From: Caulobacterales bacterium 32-69-10
GTDB lineage: Bacteria; Pseudomonadota; Alphaproteobacteria; Caulobacterales; Caulobacteraceae
DNA: 64,000 bases
Assembly (NCBI GenBank): GCA_002280485.1
Contig: NCED01000008.1
Coordinates: 1-64,000, forward strand
Direction: 5' to 3'
The notes below the pieces were generated by a model. The model had not been told where the DNA came from. It saw nothing but the letters and a program-made list of their open reading frames with translations, and made no database searches. Positions 8,040 to 17,457 of this stretch are shown here, in pieces. How positions within the stretch are numbered: the stretch's first letter is position 1; every line of letters starts with the position of its first letter. The translations under genes and the position numbers were made by a program.

Positions 8040-10026
8040 TGCTGGCCCTGCTCCACGCCTTGCCGGCCTCGCCGCTTCTCTCGCGCCATTGCCGTGCGGC
8101 GGAAACGATATAGTCAGCCGCCCTTTCACTTGGCCGGTCGCCGACGGCCGTCCGGGCCAGAAAGGTGGCGCGGCGCCGCGCGTTGTCCACCGTCGCCACC
8201 TGGGCAATGAAATCCGACCAGTCCTGGGCCTTCTGCAGCAGCGGCAGGGGCGCATAGGCCCGCAGATCGAGACCGTAGGCGCCGACCGCCACCGGCTTGC
8301 CGGCCTGCACCGCGTCCAGGGCCACCGTCGACGGTGTAGTGATGACCACGTCGGCGAGGTGCACCAGGGCGCCCGCCGTGAACGGCTCCCAGAAGGCGTC
8401 GGTCGGATCGGCCACGATGAGGTTGGATGGCCATTGTGGGATCAGGTGGCGGTTCTTCACCGACCACAGCCCGGCGTGGTGAGGCTTCAGGATCACCGCC
8501 CGGCTTGGCTCGGCGAAGGCGAACTCGGTGCAGTCGGCGAGAAAGCGGGTCCGCCAGTTCTGATCGTACCGGCTCCAGTGGAGATTCTCGAACACGGCGA
8601 CCACGGAATCGAAGGCGGCGAAATTGGCCCCGAGATCGGCAAGCTCCGGCTTCGGCGGACCGGGCCGTCCGACATGCACGAGGCGCGGTCGAAGCGCCGC
8701 TGGAACCGAGGGCGGCGTGCGGTCCCAGGGGAACCAGACGAACAGATAGTCCGCCGTCACGCTGGCGTCGTCCTCGCCGGACACGTGATGCAGGCCAACG
8801 TTCTCCACCCCATGCTGCATCGCGAAGGTCGGCGTCCGCGCCTCGTGGGCGCGCTGGAACAGGGTGTGGGTGCAGGCGTGGGCGCCCAAGCTGCTCTCGG
8901 CGGCCGCCAGGACTCCGTCCACCCCCCGCAGCACTGGCCCTCGGCCTTCGAGCACAGCGCCGCGGTCGAGGATCTCGTAAGCGAGGCCACGGGCCTGAAG
9001 CTCGGCGCCCACACGGGGGCTCCTGCGGCTGGCCCAGCTGGTCACGGCGACATCGAGGTGCACGTCGGGGCGGGTGCGGAGCGCGTCCAGGAGCGGCAGA
9101 AGCGGGTCGAGATCCTGGATCAGATCCAGGAAAGCAAGGAGCCGCACGGGCGTGTTCGTGCGGCCCACGCGCGCAGCCTCGCCCGCCCCGACCTGGGAGA
9201 GGACCTCCTCCCAGCCCGCGGCGACCTGGGCCGGCTCGAAAGCTGAGGGCGCGGGGGAGAGGGCCGCAGCGGCCGGGGCGCCGCAGCGGAGCGCCAGGGT
9301 CCTGCGGCGCGCCTGGCTGTAGCCCTCCGGGCCCACGAACACGCAGTGCTCGGCCTTGGAGAACGCGAGCTGCAGCGTCTCCGGCGACCATTCGACATTC
9401 GCCGCCTTCACGCCGCTCTGCACAAGCCAGTCGCGGATGAATCTTGGAGCCACCACCAGGCGAGGCGAGGTCTCTTCCGAACGCCACAGACGGGCCAGCG
9501 CCTCAATCTCCTCCTCGGCCACATTGTCACCCGGCTCCGAGAACCACAGGGCCAGCCCCTCCGGCAGTTCCGCAGGGTCCTCGGGCGGGCGGAAGAGCCC
9601 AAGCTGAACGGCCGCCGCGGCGATCTCGACCCGGCGCACCGCCGGATCGGGGACGAGCCATACCGGCGCGGCGCCTTCGAGCACGCCGTCAGCCCAGGCG
9701 GCTCCGCGAGGCCCCCGGGCGACAACGCCGGCGATGCGGCGACCGAGGGCGGACAGGACGCTGGCCGCCTCGACGTCCTGATCGGCCGTGCGCCAGTCGA
9801 CCTCCAGAATCACGCGGGTTGTCGGATGCAGGAACGGAAGCACGCGGGCGGCGGCGAGGGGCACCACCGCGATTTCCGCCCGAGGCCACGTTCCGGCCAG
9901 CGCCGCGGGCGCGAAGCTGCACGACCATTCATGGCCCTCCACCGCCAGGGCCGGGACGCCCAGGCGGCGAAGCTCTCCTGAACTCAACGGATCGGGATCT
10001 TCGTGGACCCAGAGGACCGAACGCAC
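8032..10026 (-). CDS. Two-domain glycosyltransferase-like protein
   Basis: 664 residues. The N-terminal half (to about 300) resembles a GT-B-like transferase half, with a VEWSPETLQLAFSKAEHCVF segment; I cannot place its family. The C-terminal half (about 300-640) is clearly paralogous to the separate protein at 36436-37485. Both have the opening LDLIQDLD/IDLVQDFD, AAESSLGAH/TASESSAGPH, QHGVENV/QHGLDNL, VFENLH and the signature VITTPSTVALDAVQAGKPVA. That signature resembles the nucleotide-sugar end of GT-B capsule and CDP-glycerol type transferases. It overlaps the downstream GT8 gene by 8 bases. Cytoplasmic, capsule-related role inferred from context. Confidence 0.6.
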   Translation of the reverse strand: MRSVLWVHEDPDPLSSGELRRLGVPALAVEGHEWSCSFAPAALAGTWPRAEIAVVPLAAARVLPFLHPTTRVILEVDWRTADQDVEAASVLSALGRRIAGVVARGPRGAAWADGVLEGAAPVWLVPDPAVRRVEIAAAAVQLGLFRPPEDPAELPEGLALWFSEPGDNVAEEEIEALARLWRSEETSPRLVVAPRFIRDWLVQSGVKAANVEWSPETLQLAFSKAEHCVFVGPEGYSQARRRTLALRCGAPAAAALSPAPSAFEPAQVAAGWEEVLSQVGAGEAARVGRTNTPVRLLAFLDLIQDLDPLLPLLDALRTRPDVHLDVAVTSWASRRSPRVGAELQARGLAYEILDRGAVLEGRGPVLRGVDGVLAAAESSLGAHACTHTLFQRAHEARTPTFAMQHGVENVGLHHVSGEDDASVTADYLFVWFPWDRTPPSVPAALRPRLVHVGRPGPPKPELADLGANFAAFDSVVAVFENLHWSRYDQNWRTRFLADCTEFAFAEPSRAVILKPHHAGLWSVKNRHLIPQWPSNLIVADPTDAFWEPFTAGALVHLADVVITTPSTVALDAVQAGKPVAVGAYGLDLRAYAPLPLLQKAQDWSDFIAQVATVDNARRRATFLARTAVGDRPSERAADYIVSAARQWRERSGEAGKAWSRASNG

Positions 10027-10191
10027 GTCAGACCTTCCCCTGGCTGGGCGCCGGCCAGGCCGCTAAGCCGGTCCGCGCTTCCAAGCGCATTCGAACCGGC
10101 CAGTCGAAGCCGGCGGACACAATTTCACCCAACGAGGAGAACCGCATCTGACCAAGCTTAGAGACCAAGCATGATCGGACAGTTATCAGCT

Positions 10192-11748
10192 TTAGAGTTG
10201 CGAGTCCGCTCCTGAGCGCAGCAACTGCCTGAATTGATTGGAGCGCCGGGGCGAGGCCGCCTGCGCGTCGGCCTGGGGCCGGGGCCGTTTGGCGCTCTCC
10301 TGCTCTAGTTCGGCGAGCAGCCGCTCCTGGGCCGTGATCGCTTCGTTGACGTCCCAACGCTCTTCCGGCTGGGTCTCGAACACGCCGCGCAGCGACAGGG
10401 GGGCGGCGCCGAGCCGGTTGGGTGCGAAGCTGGCGTGATCGTCCTCGGCCAGGAGGATGGGGTTCTCGCCGACGACCCAGCCCGATTCGAGCACCCGCAC
10501 GGTAAGACGGGAGATCGCCGCGCCGACCAGCCTGGGCGGCAGGGGCAGGGCGAAGCCGCAGTCGGACGCGACGCCGGCCTTCTGCAGATCGGGGCGCGGG
10601 GCCGAGGCCAAGGTCATGGCGACCGGTTCACCATCGCATTCCAACACCACCTGGAGCTGAAGGTCGGGCTTCAGAGGGGCCCGAACCCAACCCGTGACCG
10701 ACCGGCGGGCCACAGCATCAAGTCGGCCCTGGAGCCGCAAACCATTCAGGCGGCTGGCCGGCGCGGGCATGCTGAGCGGCAGCGCCAGGGCGGCCTCCCA
10801 CTGCGCCGAAAGGGCCTCAGTGGTCCAGCGCTCGTCGATATGCTCGCGGGAGCGCAGCGCCCGCTGGCCTTCTTCGTCGCGGTTGAGGACGATGGCTTCC
10901 AGCCCGCCCGTCCAGTCGTCAAGGGTGCAGTAGCGATCGAACTCGCGATAGCTCTCAATACCGGAGGCGACCACCGGCACGCCCGCATAGAGCGCCGTGG
11001 TGAGCCGGTTGTGGGTCTTGCACGCCGTGAACGGGTTGATCGTCATCGGCAGGATGGCGGCGTCGGTTTGAGCCAGCAGGTCGGGGAAGCTCTCGAGCGA
11101 CCATTCCACATAGCGGGACGGCACCCGCATCGGCTCGACGATCTGTTCGAACTTTTCCCGGCTGTTGCTGCACACGGTCAGCTCCACCGGGTGGTGGGCG
11201 GCGAGCGCCTCCAGTTCCTTGCGGATCAACAGCAGGTCGCTCATTCCTGACGGCGCGTTGGGAGAGCCGTGCGAGCCGAACCAGGTCAGGCGCAGGGGGC
11301 CCTCGGCGGTGGGCGGCGCGGTGCGAACCCTGTAGCGTTCGACGACATCGCCCACGACCATCGGCTCGACACCGCCGCCCATCTCCTCACGCACCACCCC
11401 GGCCAGGGTGGACGTGGAGCAGATCACCCGGTCCGCCAGGGACATCATCTCATTGATGTCGTCGCGAGCGCGGCGGTACTTCGGCAGATCGAACGGGTTG
11501 TAGAAGTGATTGTCGCAAATATCGAATACGACGCGACCACCCCGCCGTTTCACCGACTTGGCCAGCGCACGATGCTCCGCCGAATAGGCCTTCGAGAAGA
11601 CGATGACGTCGTAGCTGTCGGCCAGCGCCGGGTCGAGCAACTCGACCTTATGCCCCCGGGCGCGCAGGCCGGCCGCCGGCGCCTCGACGCGATAGCGGAA
11701 GCTTGCGATCCGCCTGTCCTCGACAGCTGTGACCCACCCGACCCGCAT
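10192..11748 (-). CDS. Glycosyltransferase family 4-like with C-terminal GW module
   Basis: 518 residues. Residues 1-330 form a GT-B transferase: MRVGWVTAVEDRRIASFRYR at the N-terminus, a LRLTWFGSHGSPNAPSG loop at the start of the second Rossmann domain, and ILPMTINPFTACKTHNRLTT followed by ALYAGVPVVASGIESYREF at the donor site. Residues about 340-415 carry the locus-specific GW module (Trp354 in VTGWVRAP, then PRPDL and GFALPLP). The last 60 residues are charged and low complexity. It is divergently transcribed from the hydratase gene at 11953 across about 200 bases. The fused module may bind glycan or partner enzymes; that is inference. Confidence 0.75.
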   Translation of the reverse strand: MRVGWVTAVEDRRIASFRYRVEAPAAGLRARGHKVELLDPALADSYDVIVFSKAYSAEHRALAKSVKRRGGRVVFDICDNHFYNPFDLPKYRRARDDINEMMSLADRVICSTSTLAGVVREEMGGGVEPMVVGDVVERYRVRTAPPTAEGPLRLTWFGSHGSPNAPSGMSDLLLIRKELEALAAHHPVELTVCSNSREKFEQIVEPMRVPSRYVEWSLESFPDLLAQTDAAILPMTINPFTACKTHNRLTTALYAGVPVVASGIESYREFDRYCTLDDWTGGLEAIVLNRDEEGQRALRSREHIDERWTTEALSAQWEAALALPLSMPAPASRLNGLRLQGRLDAVARRSVTGWVRAPLKPDLQLQVVLECDGEPVAMTLASAPRPDLQKAGVASDCGFALPLPPRLVGAAISRLTVRVLESGWVVGENPILLAEDDHASFAPNRLGAAPLSLRGVFETQPEERWDVNEAITAQERLLAELEQESAKRPRPQADAQAASPRRSNQFRQLLRSGADSQL

Positions 11749-11952
11749 AGCCCGTCGCCTTCGTACTTAATGTCGCATTCAGCATATTTCCGCACTGCGG
11801 CAAAATCATTTCGCTCGCTGCGCGAAGGTGTTGCGTCCCATTTTGGCTGGGCCGCTTCCCCCGGGCGCCACATTGCAAAAATCGGGCAGGGGGCGGGTTC
11901 TGCTGCGGTGCGGCTGGTTTCGCCGCCCTTGCGGCCTTCAAGGAGCGACATC

Positions 11953-12735
11953 ATGGCTGACCGTCCGACCGCCGCCGCCGCCGCCGACCTGATCCTGCGG
12001 ATGCGACGGGGAGAGCTCTCGCTCAAGGCCTTGCCGGAAGAGGCCCGGCCCCGTACCGCGGCCGAGGCGCAGGAGATCGTCGACCTCGTGGCCGGCCGGC
12101 TCGCGGCCCCCTTGCTCGGATGGAAGATCGCCTTCACCTATAAGTCCGGCGAAAGGCCGGTGCGGGCCCCCATCGAGGCGCTGTATCCCTCCGGAGCCAC
12201 GGTTCCCGGCAGCCCCTCGGGCCTGCGGGTCGTCGAAGGTGAGGTGGTGTTCCGTCTGACCGAGGATCTGCCTGCCCGGACAGACCCGTACAGCTACGAG
12301 GAGGTCGCTGGCGCGGTCGAAGCGGCCCCTGCTCTGGAGATCCTCGCGCCCCGCTTCGGTTTCGCCTCACAGGCCGAAATGCGGGCCGCCAGCCGCGCCG
12401 GCGGCGGTCTGGACGGCCTGGCCGATCACATTTCGAGCGGGGGGTTCGTCACCGGGCCATTCCGCCGCGACTGGAGGTCGTTGGATTTTCTCCGGATGCG
12501 CACCGTCATGCGCGCAGGCGACGTAGTGCTCGCCGACGTCGTCGGAGGCCACCCGCTGATGGATCCCTTCGCTCCCATTCCCGCTTTCGCCAACCTGATG
12601 CGCGACCACGGCGGTCTGCAGCGAGGACTGGTCCTGGCCACCGCCTCGCTGACGGGCTCATTCGAAGTTGGGCCTCAGGTTCCGATCTCGGCGAGTGTCG
12701 ACGGGCTGGGCGCGGTCAGCTGCAGCTTCGCGTGA
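11953..12735 (+). CDS. 2-keto-4-pentenoate hydratase-like protein (FAH superfamily)
   Basis: 260 residues from the ATG at 11953, preceded by an AAGGAG site. It resembles the MhpD/DmpE/DmpH hydratase-decarboxylase group. The start AADLILRMRRGELSLKALPE is the usual N-terminal helix, followed by GWKIAFTYKSGERPVRAPIE, the metal-ligand stretch VEGEVVFRLTEDLP and the ending ASLTGSFEVGPQVPISASVD. Such enzymes add water to 2-hydroxypentadienoate-type compounds in meta-cleavage pathways. No other catabolic gene is near, so the natural substrate is uncertain. The gene sits between two GW-module genes and may be an unrelated insertion in the capsule locus. Confidence 0.8.
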   Translation: MADRPTAAAAADLILRMRRGELSLKALPEEARPRTAAEAQEIVDLVAGRLAAPLLGWKIAFTYKSGERPVRAPIEALYPSGATVPGSPSGLRVVEGEVVFRLTEDLPARTDPYSYEEVAGAVEAAPALEILAPRFGFASQAEMRAASRAGGGLDGLADHISSGGFVTGPFRRDWRSLDFLRMRTVMRAGDVVLADVVGGHPLMDPFAPIPAFANLMRDHGGLQRGLVLATASLTGSFEVGPQVPISASVDGLGAVSCSFA

Positions 12736-12936
12736 GTGGCGGTCGGTCCCGACTGGCGCTGGCGCAAAGCCCTCTTGTGTGCGAAAGCGGGACGGAAAAA
12801 TGCTGCGATGCACCCAAAATGGAGAATCGCCGTTCGCGGCGCCTCTTTAGGCTGCGTCCAAGGGATCGCAGCCCATTCTGGGATGGCCCAACCCTTGCAG
12901 TTGGGCTGGGGTCGCGAGAGAACTGAACCGGCGAGC

Positions 12937-12943
12937 AAGGGAG
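12937..12943 (+). promoter_or_regulatory. Ribosome-binding site fixing a TTG start
   Basis: The sequence AAGGGAG lies 7 bases before the TTG at 12951. It is the strongest Shine-Dalgarno match in the region and supports initiation of the GW-module gene at TTG rather than at a later Met. Confidence 0.6.
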
Positions 12944-12950
12944 ATATTCA

Positions 12951-13787
12951 TTGTTACGGGGCGCTATAGACTACACATCACCGGACAAGATTGGCGGTTG
13001 GATATTCTCTGATATCGCCAGTGTCCGTGATCGGAGAGTTCTTGCCTTCATAGACGATGTTTGCGTCGGCGCCGGCGCGGTCGATCAGTTCCGACAGGAC
13101 CTCGTTGATGCGGGCCTGGGCGACGGCTTTCTCGGGTTCAACTTCACCATCTCCCCGCCGACTCCGGATGCGGTGACCCGGCTTATCGTCAAGGTCGAGG
13201 GCAGCGACGCGGCGCTGATCCAGCGGGCCAGCAAGATCGTGGGGCAGCTGGGGGAAGAGGAGGCCCCGCCGAAGCCGTTCGACCGCCATCCCGATCAGCT
13301 TGAGTGGATGCGCGCGCACGGATGGCTGGCCCAGCCCGATTTCGACTTCCTCAAGTTCCTCAACCACGTCGGCGCCTACGACCGTTCGCTGCTGCGGCCT
13401 AAGGAGGGCGCCTCCGGCAGCGCCCAGCTCGACCCGGCCGACGAGGCCCGCAGCCTCCTCGAGCTCCTCTTCCTGCAAGAGATCGAGCTCGACGAAACCG
13501 AGTACGCCGATGTCTCCGCCCTGGCGGCGGACGCGAAGGCCTTGTCCCGTCTCGCCCGCGATCCGATCGTGGCCCTGTGGACGAAGAAAAAGGGCGGCGT
13601 GCTGGTCGTCGAAGGCTCGCATCTGGACGAAGGCGGCGCGGAGGGCTCCCTGGACGGCGCCATCGAGCATAGCTGCGGCCCCAATCGCCTCCTGTTCGTG
13701 GACCTGCGCTGCGCCCTGGGCGCCCCCCCCGTGGGCGAGGCCAAGGCCATCCGGGTCCTGTTCGCCCGTGCGGTGGCGGAAGCCTGA
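12951..13787 (+). CDS. Hypothetical protein with N-terminal GW module
   Basis: 278 residues from a TTG start. Residues 3-85 match the GW module seen in four other proteins of this locus: KIGGWIFSD (Trp17), FIDDVCVGAG, DLVDAGLGDGFLGFNFTISP. The remainder is predicted mostly helical, has no motif I recognise (for example RHPDQLEWMRAHGWLAQPDF), and ends in a short beta-rich part. No signal peptide or membrane segment is seen. It precedes the triple-GW gene and the GT4 gene on the same strand. About 215 bases upstream are non-coding and presumably carry the promoter. Confidence 0.65.
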   Translation: MLRGAIDYTSPDKIGGWIFSDIASVRDRRVLAFIDDVCVGAGAVDQFRQDLVDAGLGDGFLGFNFTISPPTPDAVTRLIVKVEGSDAALIQRASKIVGQLGEEEAPPKPFDRHPDQLEWMRAHGWLAQPDFDFLKFLNHVGAYDRSLLRPKEGASGSAQLDPADEARSLLELLFLQEIELDETEYADVSALAADAKALSRLARDPIVALWTKKKGGVLVVEGSHLDEGGAEGSLDGAIEHSCGPNRLLFVDLRCALGAPPVGEAKAIRVLFARAVAEA

Positions 13788-13916
13788 AGCCGGCCTTCCG
13801 AACTTAGGGCGGGCGCGGCGCGCCCGTTCTTCGTTCAGGGATAATTTGCCTCTTTCTGCGCAAAGGTGGGCTTTATTGAGCGGGTGTTGACTGCTCCACG
13901 GGGAACGTTCCTGCCC

Positions 13917-15971
13917 ATGGCCGACCTCTCGACCAAGTCCGCCGCCGCCGGGGAGCGCCTGGCGTCCGCGACACTGACTGACAAGCGTCCCGAGACTGTT
14001 CGAGGTCACTTGGATCGGCTGGACCGGCTGGACGGGGTCTCCGGCTGGGCGCTCGACCTTAAGCAGCCAGGGCGGCCCGTGCGTCTTCAGCTGGTCGTCG
14101 ATGAGGTCGTCGTCGCCGAATGCGAAACCGGTGGAAAGCGTGACGATCTGGTCGCCCTGCTGGGCCGCGACACCCGCCCCGGCTTCCATTTCCCGCCGGA
14201 GGCCCTGGCCGGGCTCAAGGCCTTGCTTCCTGATCGGCACGACAAGCTGGTCCGGGTCCGCTTCGCCGAGCCCCGCCTTGTGCTGAAGAGCAAGATCCCA
14301 GCCCCGCCGCTGGGCCTTTTCATGGGGCACCTAGACGGTCCGGACGCTAATCCCGTCGCGGTGACCCCGCGCGCGCCGGTGGGGACCGCGTTCGATCTGC
14401 TGGCGCGGTTGTCCGACCTGCGCACCGAGGCCCAGCCCCTCACCGAACAGGTCTTCCGCCCGGCCAACGACCGCCCGTCCGGGCGCATCGAGGCGGCGGC
14501 GATCGACGACAACGGCTGTGTCTGGCTCATCGGCTGGATGCGGCGCAGCGACGTCGTGGACTTCCCCGTCGTGGTCGTCGATCGGCAGAAGATCGCCGGG
14601 GGCTTCTCCTTCACCCATATCGACCGGGAGGACCTGGGGCCTGGCGCCAGCGGCTTCCTCGGCGTCCTGCTCTCGGACTGGCGGCCCGCCGCCGGTTCCG
14701 AGGTCTATCTCTATCTGAACGGGGACCCGCGGCAGCAGATCCAGGGGCTGCGGCCGCTGCGCCTGATGTCGAAGACCGACTTCTTCGAGCACTTCAGCAA
14801 TGTCCAGGCCCAGTGCCATACCGGCAACACCCAGGCTCTGCAGCGCATGCTGGCCAGCCCGATCAGCTGGGCGCCGACCCCCCGCAACGCCTTGCCGGCT
14901 CAGGTCGCGGTCGACGAAGTCCTGGTCCTGCCGAGCTTCGGCTGCATCGCCACCGGCTGGGTGCTCAGCCCTCTCAAGCCGGTGGAGTCCCTCACCCTCA
15001 AGCTCGGGGCGACCATTCTGCGCGCCGATCCCGCCAGCCTGACCTGGAAAGCGAGGGCGGATCTGGCCAGCATCTATCCGGGTTGCGACAAGCTCATCGA
15101 GCGCGCCGGCTTCGTCGGGGTCTTCCCGGGCGTCATCCCGGCCACCGACCTGGGCGGAGCGGTGCTCAAGGTCGGGTTCGGCGACGACGATTCCGCCAAC
15201 TACGCGGTCGAGACCCAGGCCCTGCGCCGGCTCGGGACGGCGGTCGACCTCAATGCGGTGCTACGGCTCTACCCCGCCCTCGACGCGGAGCCGTTCTTTC
15301 CGGCGCTCGCGAAAGCCGCCAAGCAGGAGCAACGCGAGCAGATGGGGCCCATCCAGCCCTACTCCGTCGCCCCCGCCCGCTGCTGCTTCATCTTCGCCGC
15401 GCCGAGCGACCGCAGCGACCTGTTTCTGCTCATCGACCGGCTGAGCACCATGTCCCGGCTGGCCGGCCCAGACGTCGGCGTGGTGCTGGTGGGCAGCAGT
15501 TCGGCCCTGCGCGCCGAGACGATCATCCTGTTCGAAGATCTTGCGACCAGCGTGGACGCCCCCTGCAGCCTGATCTTCGTCGACGACGGCGACTATGCGT
15601 TCCATCATCTGCCGGAGATTCTCAAGGCCGTTGAGGCCGAGCGTTTCCTGTTCGGGGCCCGCGACATCCACGTGACCCGCGGCGGCGGCGAGATTTCCGA
15701 CATCCTCCGCACCGAGGACGTGCCCATGGCCTATGTGCAGATCGAACAGTCGCTTCTGGGCCAGGCCAGCCAGGTCTGCTCGTCGGAGTGCTTCTTGTCG
15801 TCCACCGCCCCCTTCCTGGCGAGCTTTCCCGCCATCCCGTTCAAGCTGGGCGGCTATGCCGGGGACCTCAAGAGCCCGACCGGCGGCCCGGCGGCGATCA
15901 TCACCGGCGCGGCCCAGAGGATCGGCTGGACCAACACGCCGCGCATCCTGGCGAAGATCAACAACGCATGA
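13917..15971 (+). CDS. Large protein with three GW modules, possible glycosyltransferase accessory
   Basis: 684 residues from the ATG at 13917; a GTG at 13866 would add 17 residues and remains possible. Three GW modules are visible, around Trp44 (VSGWALDLKQPGRPV), Trp207 (LIGWMRRSDVVDFPV) and Trp348 (ATGWVLSPLKPVESL). Each has the downstream acidic/Arg-Asp and GF elements in more or less decayed form. The last 200 residues have alpha/beta character (CCFIFAAPSDRSDLFLLIDR and GVVLVGSSSALRAET), like a degenerate GT2 domain, but I see no clear DxD donor site. The stop overlaps the next gene's ATG (ATGA), indicating coupling with the GT4. Confidence 0.6.
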   Translation: MADLSTKSAAAGERLASATLTDKRPETVRGHLDRLDRLDGVSGWALDLKQPGRPVRLQLVVDEVVVAECETGGKRDDLVALLGRDTRPGFHFPPEALAGLKALLPDRHDKLVRVRFAEPRLVLKSKIPAPPLGLFMGHLDGPDANPVAVTPRAPVGTAFDLLARLSDLRTEAQPLTEQVFRPANDRPSGRIEAAAIDDNGCVWLIGWMRRSDVVDFPVVVVDRQKIAGGFSFTHIDREDLGPGASGFLGVLLSDWRPAAGSEVYLYLNGDPRQQIQGLRPLRLMSKTDFFEHFSNVQAQCHTGNTQALQRMLASPISWAPTPRNALPAQVAVDEVLVLPSFGCIATGWVLSPLKPVESLTLKLGATILRADPASLTWKARADLASIYPGCDKLIERAGFVGVFPGVIPATDLGGAVLKVGFGDDDSANYAVETQALRRLGTAVDLNAVLRLYPALDAEPFFPALAKAAKQEQREQMGPIQPYSVAPARCCFIFAAPSDRSDLFLLIDRLSTMSRLAGPDVGVVLVGSSSALRAETIILFEDLATSVDAPCSLIFVDDGDYAFHHLPEILKAVEAERFLFGARDIHVTRGGGEISDILRTEDVPMAYVQIEQSLLGQASQVCSSECFLSSTAPFLASFPAIPFKLGGYAGDLKSPTGGPAAIITGAAQRIGWTNTPRILAKINNA

Positions 15972-17344
15972 GCAAGCAACCGAGCGTGTCGAAATCGCAG
16001 GCCGTGGGCCCCGGACGGCGGATCGCCATCTTCTCCCACACCCATCCGTCGATCTCGAAGGGCGGGGCCGAGATCGCCGCCCACACTCTGTTCGAGGGCA
16101 TGAAGGGGCTCGGCCTCGACCCCCTGTTCATCGCGGCCTGCGCCGAGCAGGACCGGGGCCGGCTGATGCTGGGCTCCGGCCTGGAGCGCGCGCTGATCTA
16201 TCAGCCCCAGGTCTACGACCATTTCTACCAGCTGGGCTCCCCGGCCTTGGCCGGCCAGCTCGCCCGGATCCTCGACGAGGAGGGGGTGGGGCTGGTCAAC
16301 TTCCACCACTTCATGAACATCGGCATCGGCTCCATCGGCCGGGGCCTTGGCCTGCTGCCCTCGGGCCGGCCGGTCGCCAAGGTGCTGACGCTTCACGAGT
16401 TCCTGCCGATCTGCCAGCACCACGGGCAGATGGTGACCCGGCCGGCGCGCCTGCTGTGCGAGGCGGCGTCGCCTCAGGCCTGCGCCGCGTGCTTCCCCGA
16501 ACACACCGCGCAGAAGTTCATCCAGCGCCGCCAGGGCTTCATGCAGGCCTTCGAAACCATGGCCGGCTTCATCTCGCCCAGCGCCTTCCTCGCCGGCCGG
16601 TTCGCGGACTGGGGGCTCGACGCCTCGCGCATCCGGGTGATCGAGAACGGCCTGCCCCACGCGCCGCGGCTAGCCGCTGGCGAAACCCGCCGCGAGCCCC
16701 CCTGGACCATCGGCTACTTCGGGCAGATCAACCCCTTCAAGGGTGTCGACACCCTGCTCGAGGCGGCCGAGGCGATCGCTGAAAAGCCCGAACTGGCCCG
16801 GCGCATCCGCCTTCGTATCCACGGCAACGTCATCGGCCAGGGCGAGGCCTTCACCCAGCGCTTCACCGGCCTGGTCGAGAAATATCCCTTCCTCACCTAC
16901 TCCGGCCCCTACAACAACGCCTCCGTCCATCGGCTGATGTCGGCTTGCGACTACGTCCTGGTGCCCAGCAACTGGTGGGAGAACAGCCCCATCGTCATCC
17001 AGGAAGCCTATGGCGCCGGGCGCCCGGTCATCTGCAGCGGCATCGGCGGCATGGCGGAAAAGATCATCGACGGGGTCTCGGGCCTGCACTTCCGCGTCGG
17101 CGACGCCAACCACCTGGCCGAGACAATCGAACGCGCCGCCGACCCGGAGATGTGGGCGACGCTTCGCGCCGGCGTCCCGGCCGTCTCCGACGCCCTGCGG
17201 ATGGCGCGGGAATATCTGCTCGCTTACGAGGCGTTCGTCGGCGCCAAGGCGGTCGGAGGATCGTCGGAGAAGCAATCGTCGGTAGCCGACGTCCGCCCGA
17301 GGGACGCCTTCACCGCCCCGATAGCGGGTCTTGGGAGAACCTAA
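15968..17344 (+). CDS. Glycosyltransferase family 4
   Basis: 458 residues, GT-B fold. It opens with IAIFSHTHPSISKGGAEIAA (glycine-rich acceptor loop), has a Cys/His cluster in the middle (ICQHHGQM, LCEAASPQACAACF), the second-domain start WTIGYFGQINPFKGVDTLLE, and the donor-site ending SNWWENSPIVIQEAYGAGRP followed by GIGGMAEK. It is a close paralogue of the protein at 27642-28889, with every one of these blocks shared. The ATG overlaps the upstream stop as ATGA. A cytoplasmic retaining glycosyltransferase of capsule assembly is the likely role; the linkage is unknown. Confidence 0.88.
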   Translation: MSKQPSVSKSQAVGPGRRIAIFSHTHPSISKGGAEIAAHTLFEGMKGLGLDPLFIAACAEQDRGRLMLGSGLERALIYQPQVYDHFYQLGSPALAGQLARILDEEGVGLVNFHHFMNIGIGSIGRGLGLLPSGRPVAKVLTLHEFLPICQHHGQMVTRPARLLCEAASPQACAACFPEHTAQKFIQRRQGFMQAFETMAGFISPSAFLAGRFADWGLDASRIRVIENGLPHAPRLAAGETRREPPWTIGYFGQINPFKGVDTLLEAAEAIAEKPELARRIRLRIHGNVIGQGEAFTQRFTGLVEKYPFLTYSGPYNNASVHRLMSACDYVLVPSNWWENSPIVIQEAYGAGRPVICSGIGGMAEKIIDGVSGLHFRVGDANHLAETIERAADPEMWATLRAGVPAVSDALRMAREYLLAYEAFVGAKAVGGSSEKQSSVADVRPRDAFTAPIAGLGRT

Positions 17345-17457
17345 GACAAAACAGAAGTCTCAGCGGTCGGTTGCACGAAAGTGATAGTCGCCGCATATAG
17401 TGCGAGAATTAGAGCCGCCAGCGGCAAGTTTGGTGACTGTATTCGAGGAGCAACTTG

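Noticed and set aside
13300..13890. Plus-strand Ser/Ala-rich open frame overlapping the 12.95 kb gene
   Set aside because: Out-of-frame shadow of the GW-module gene.
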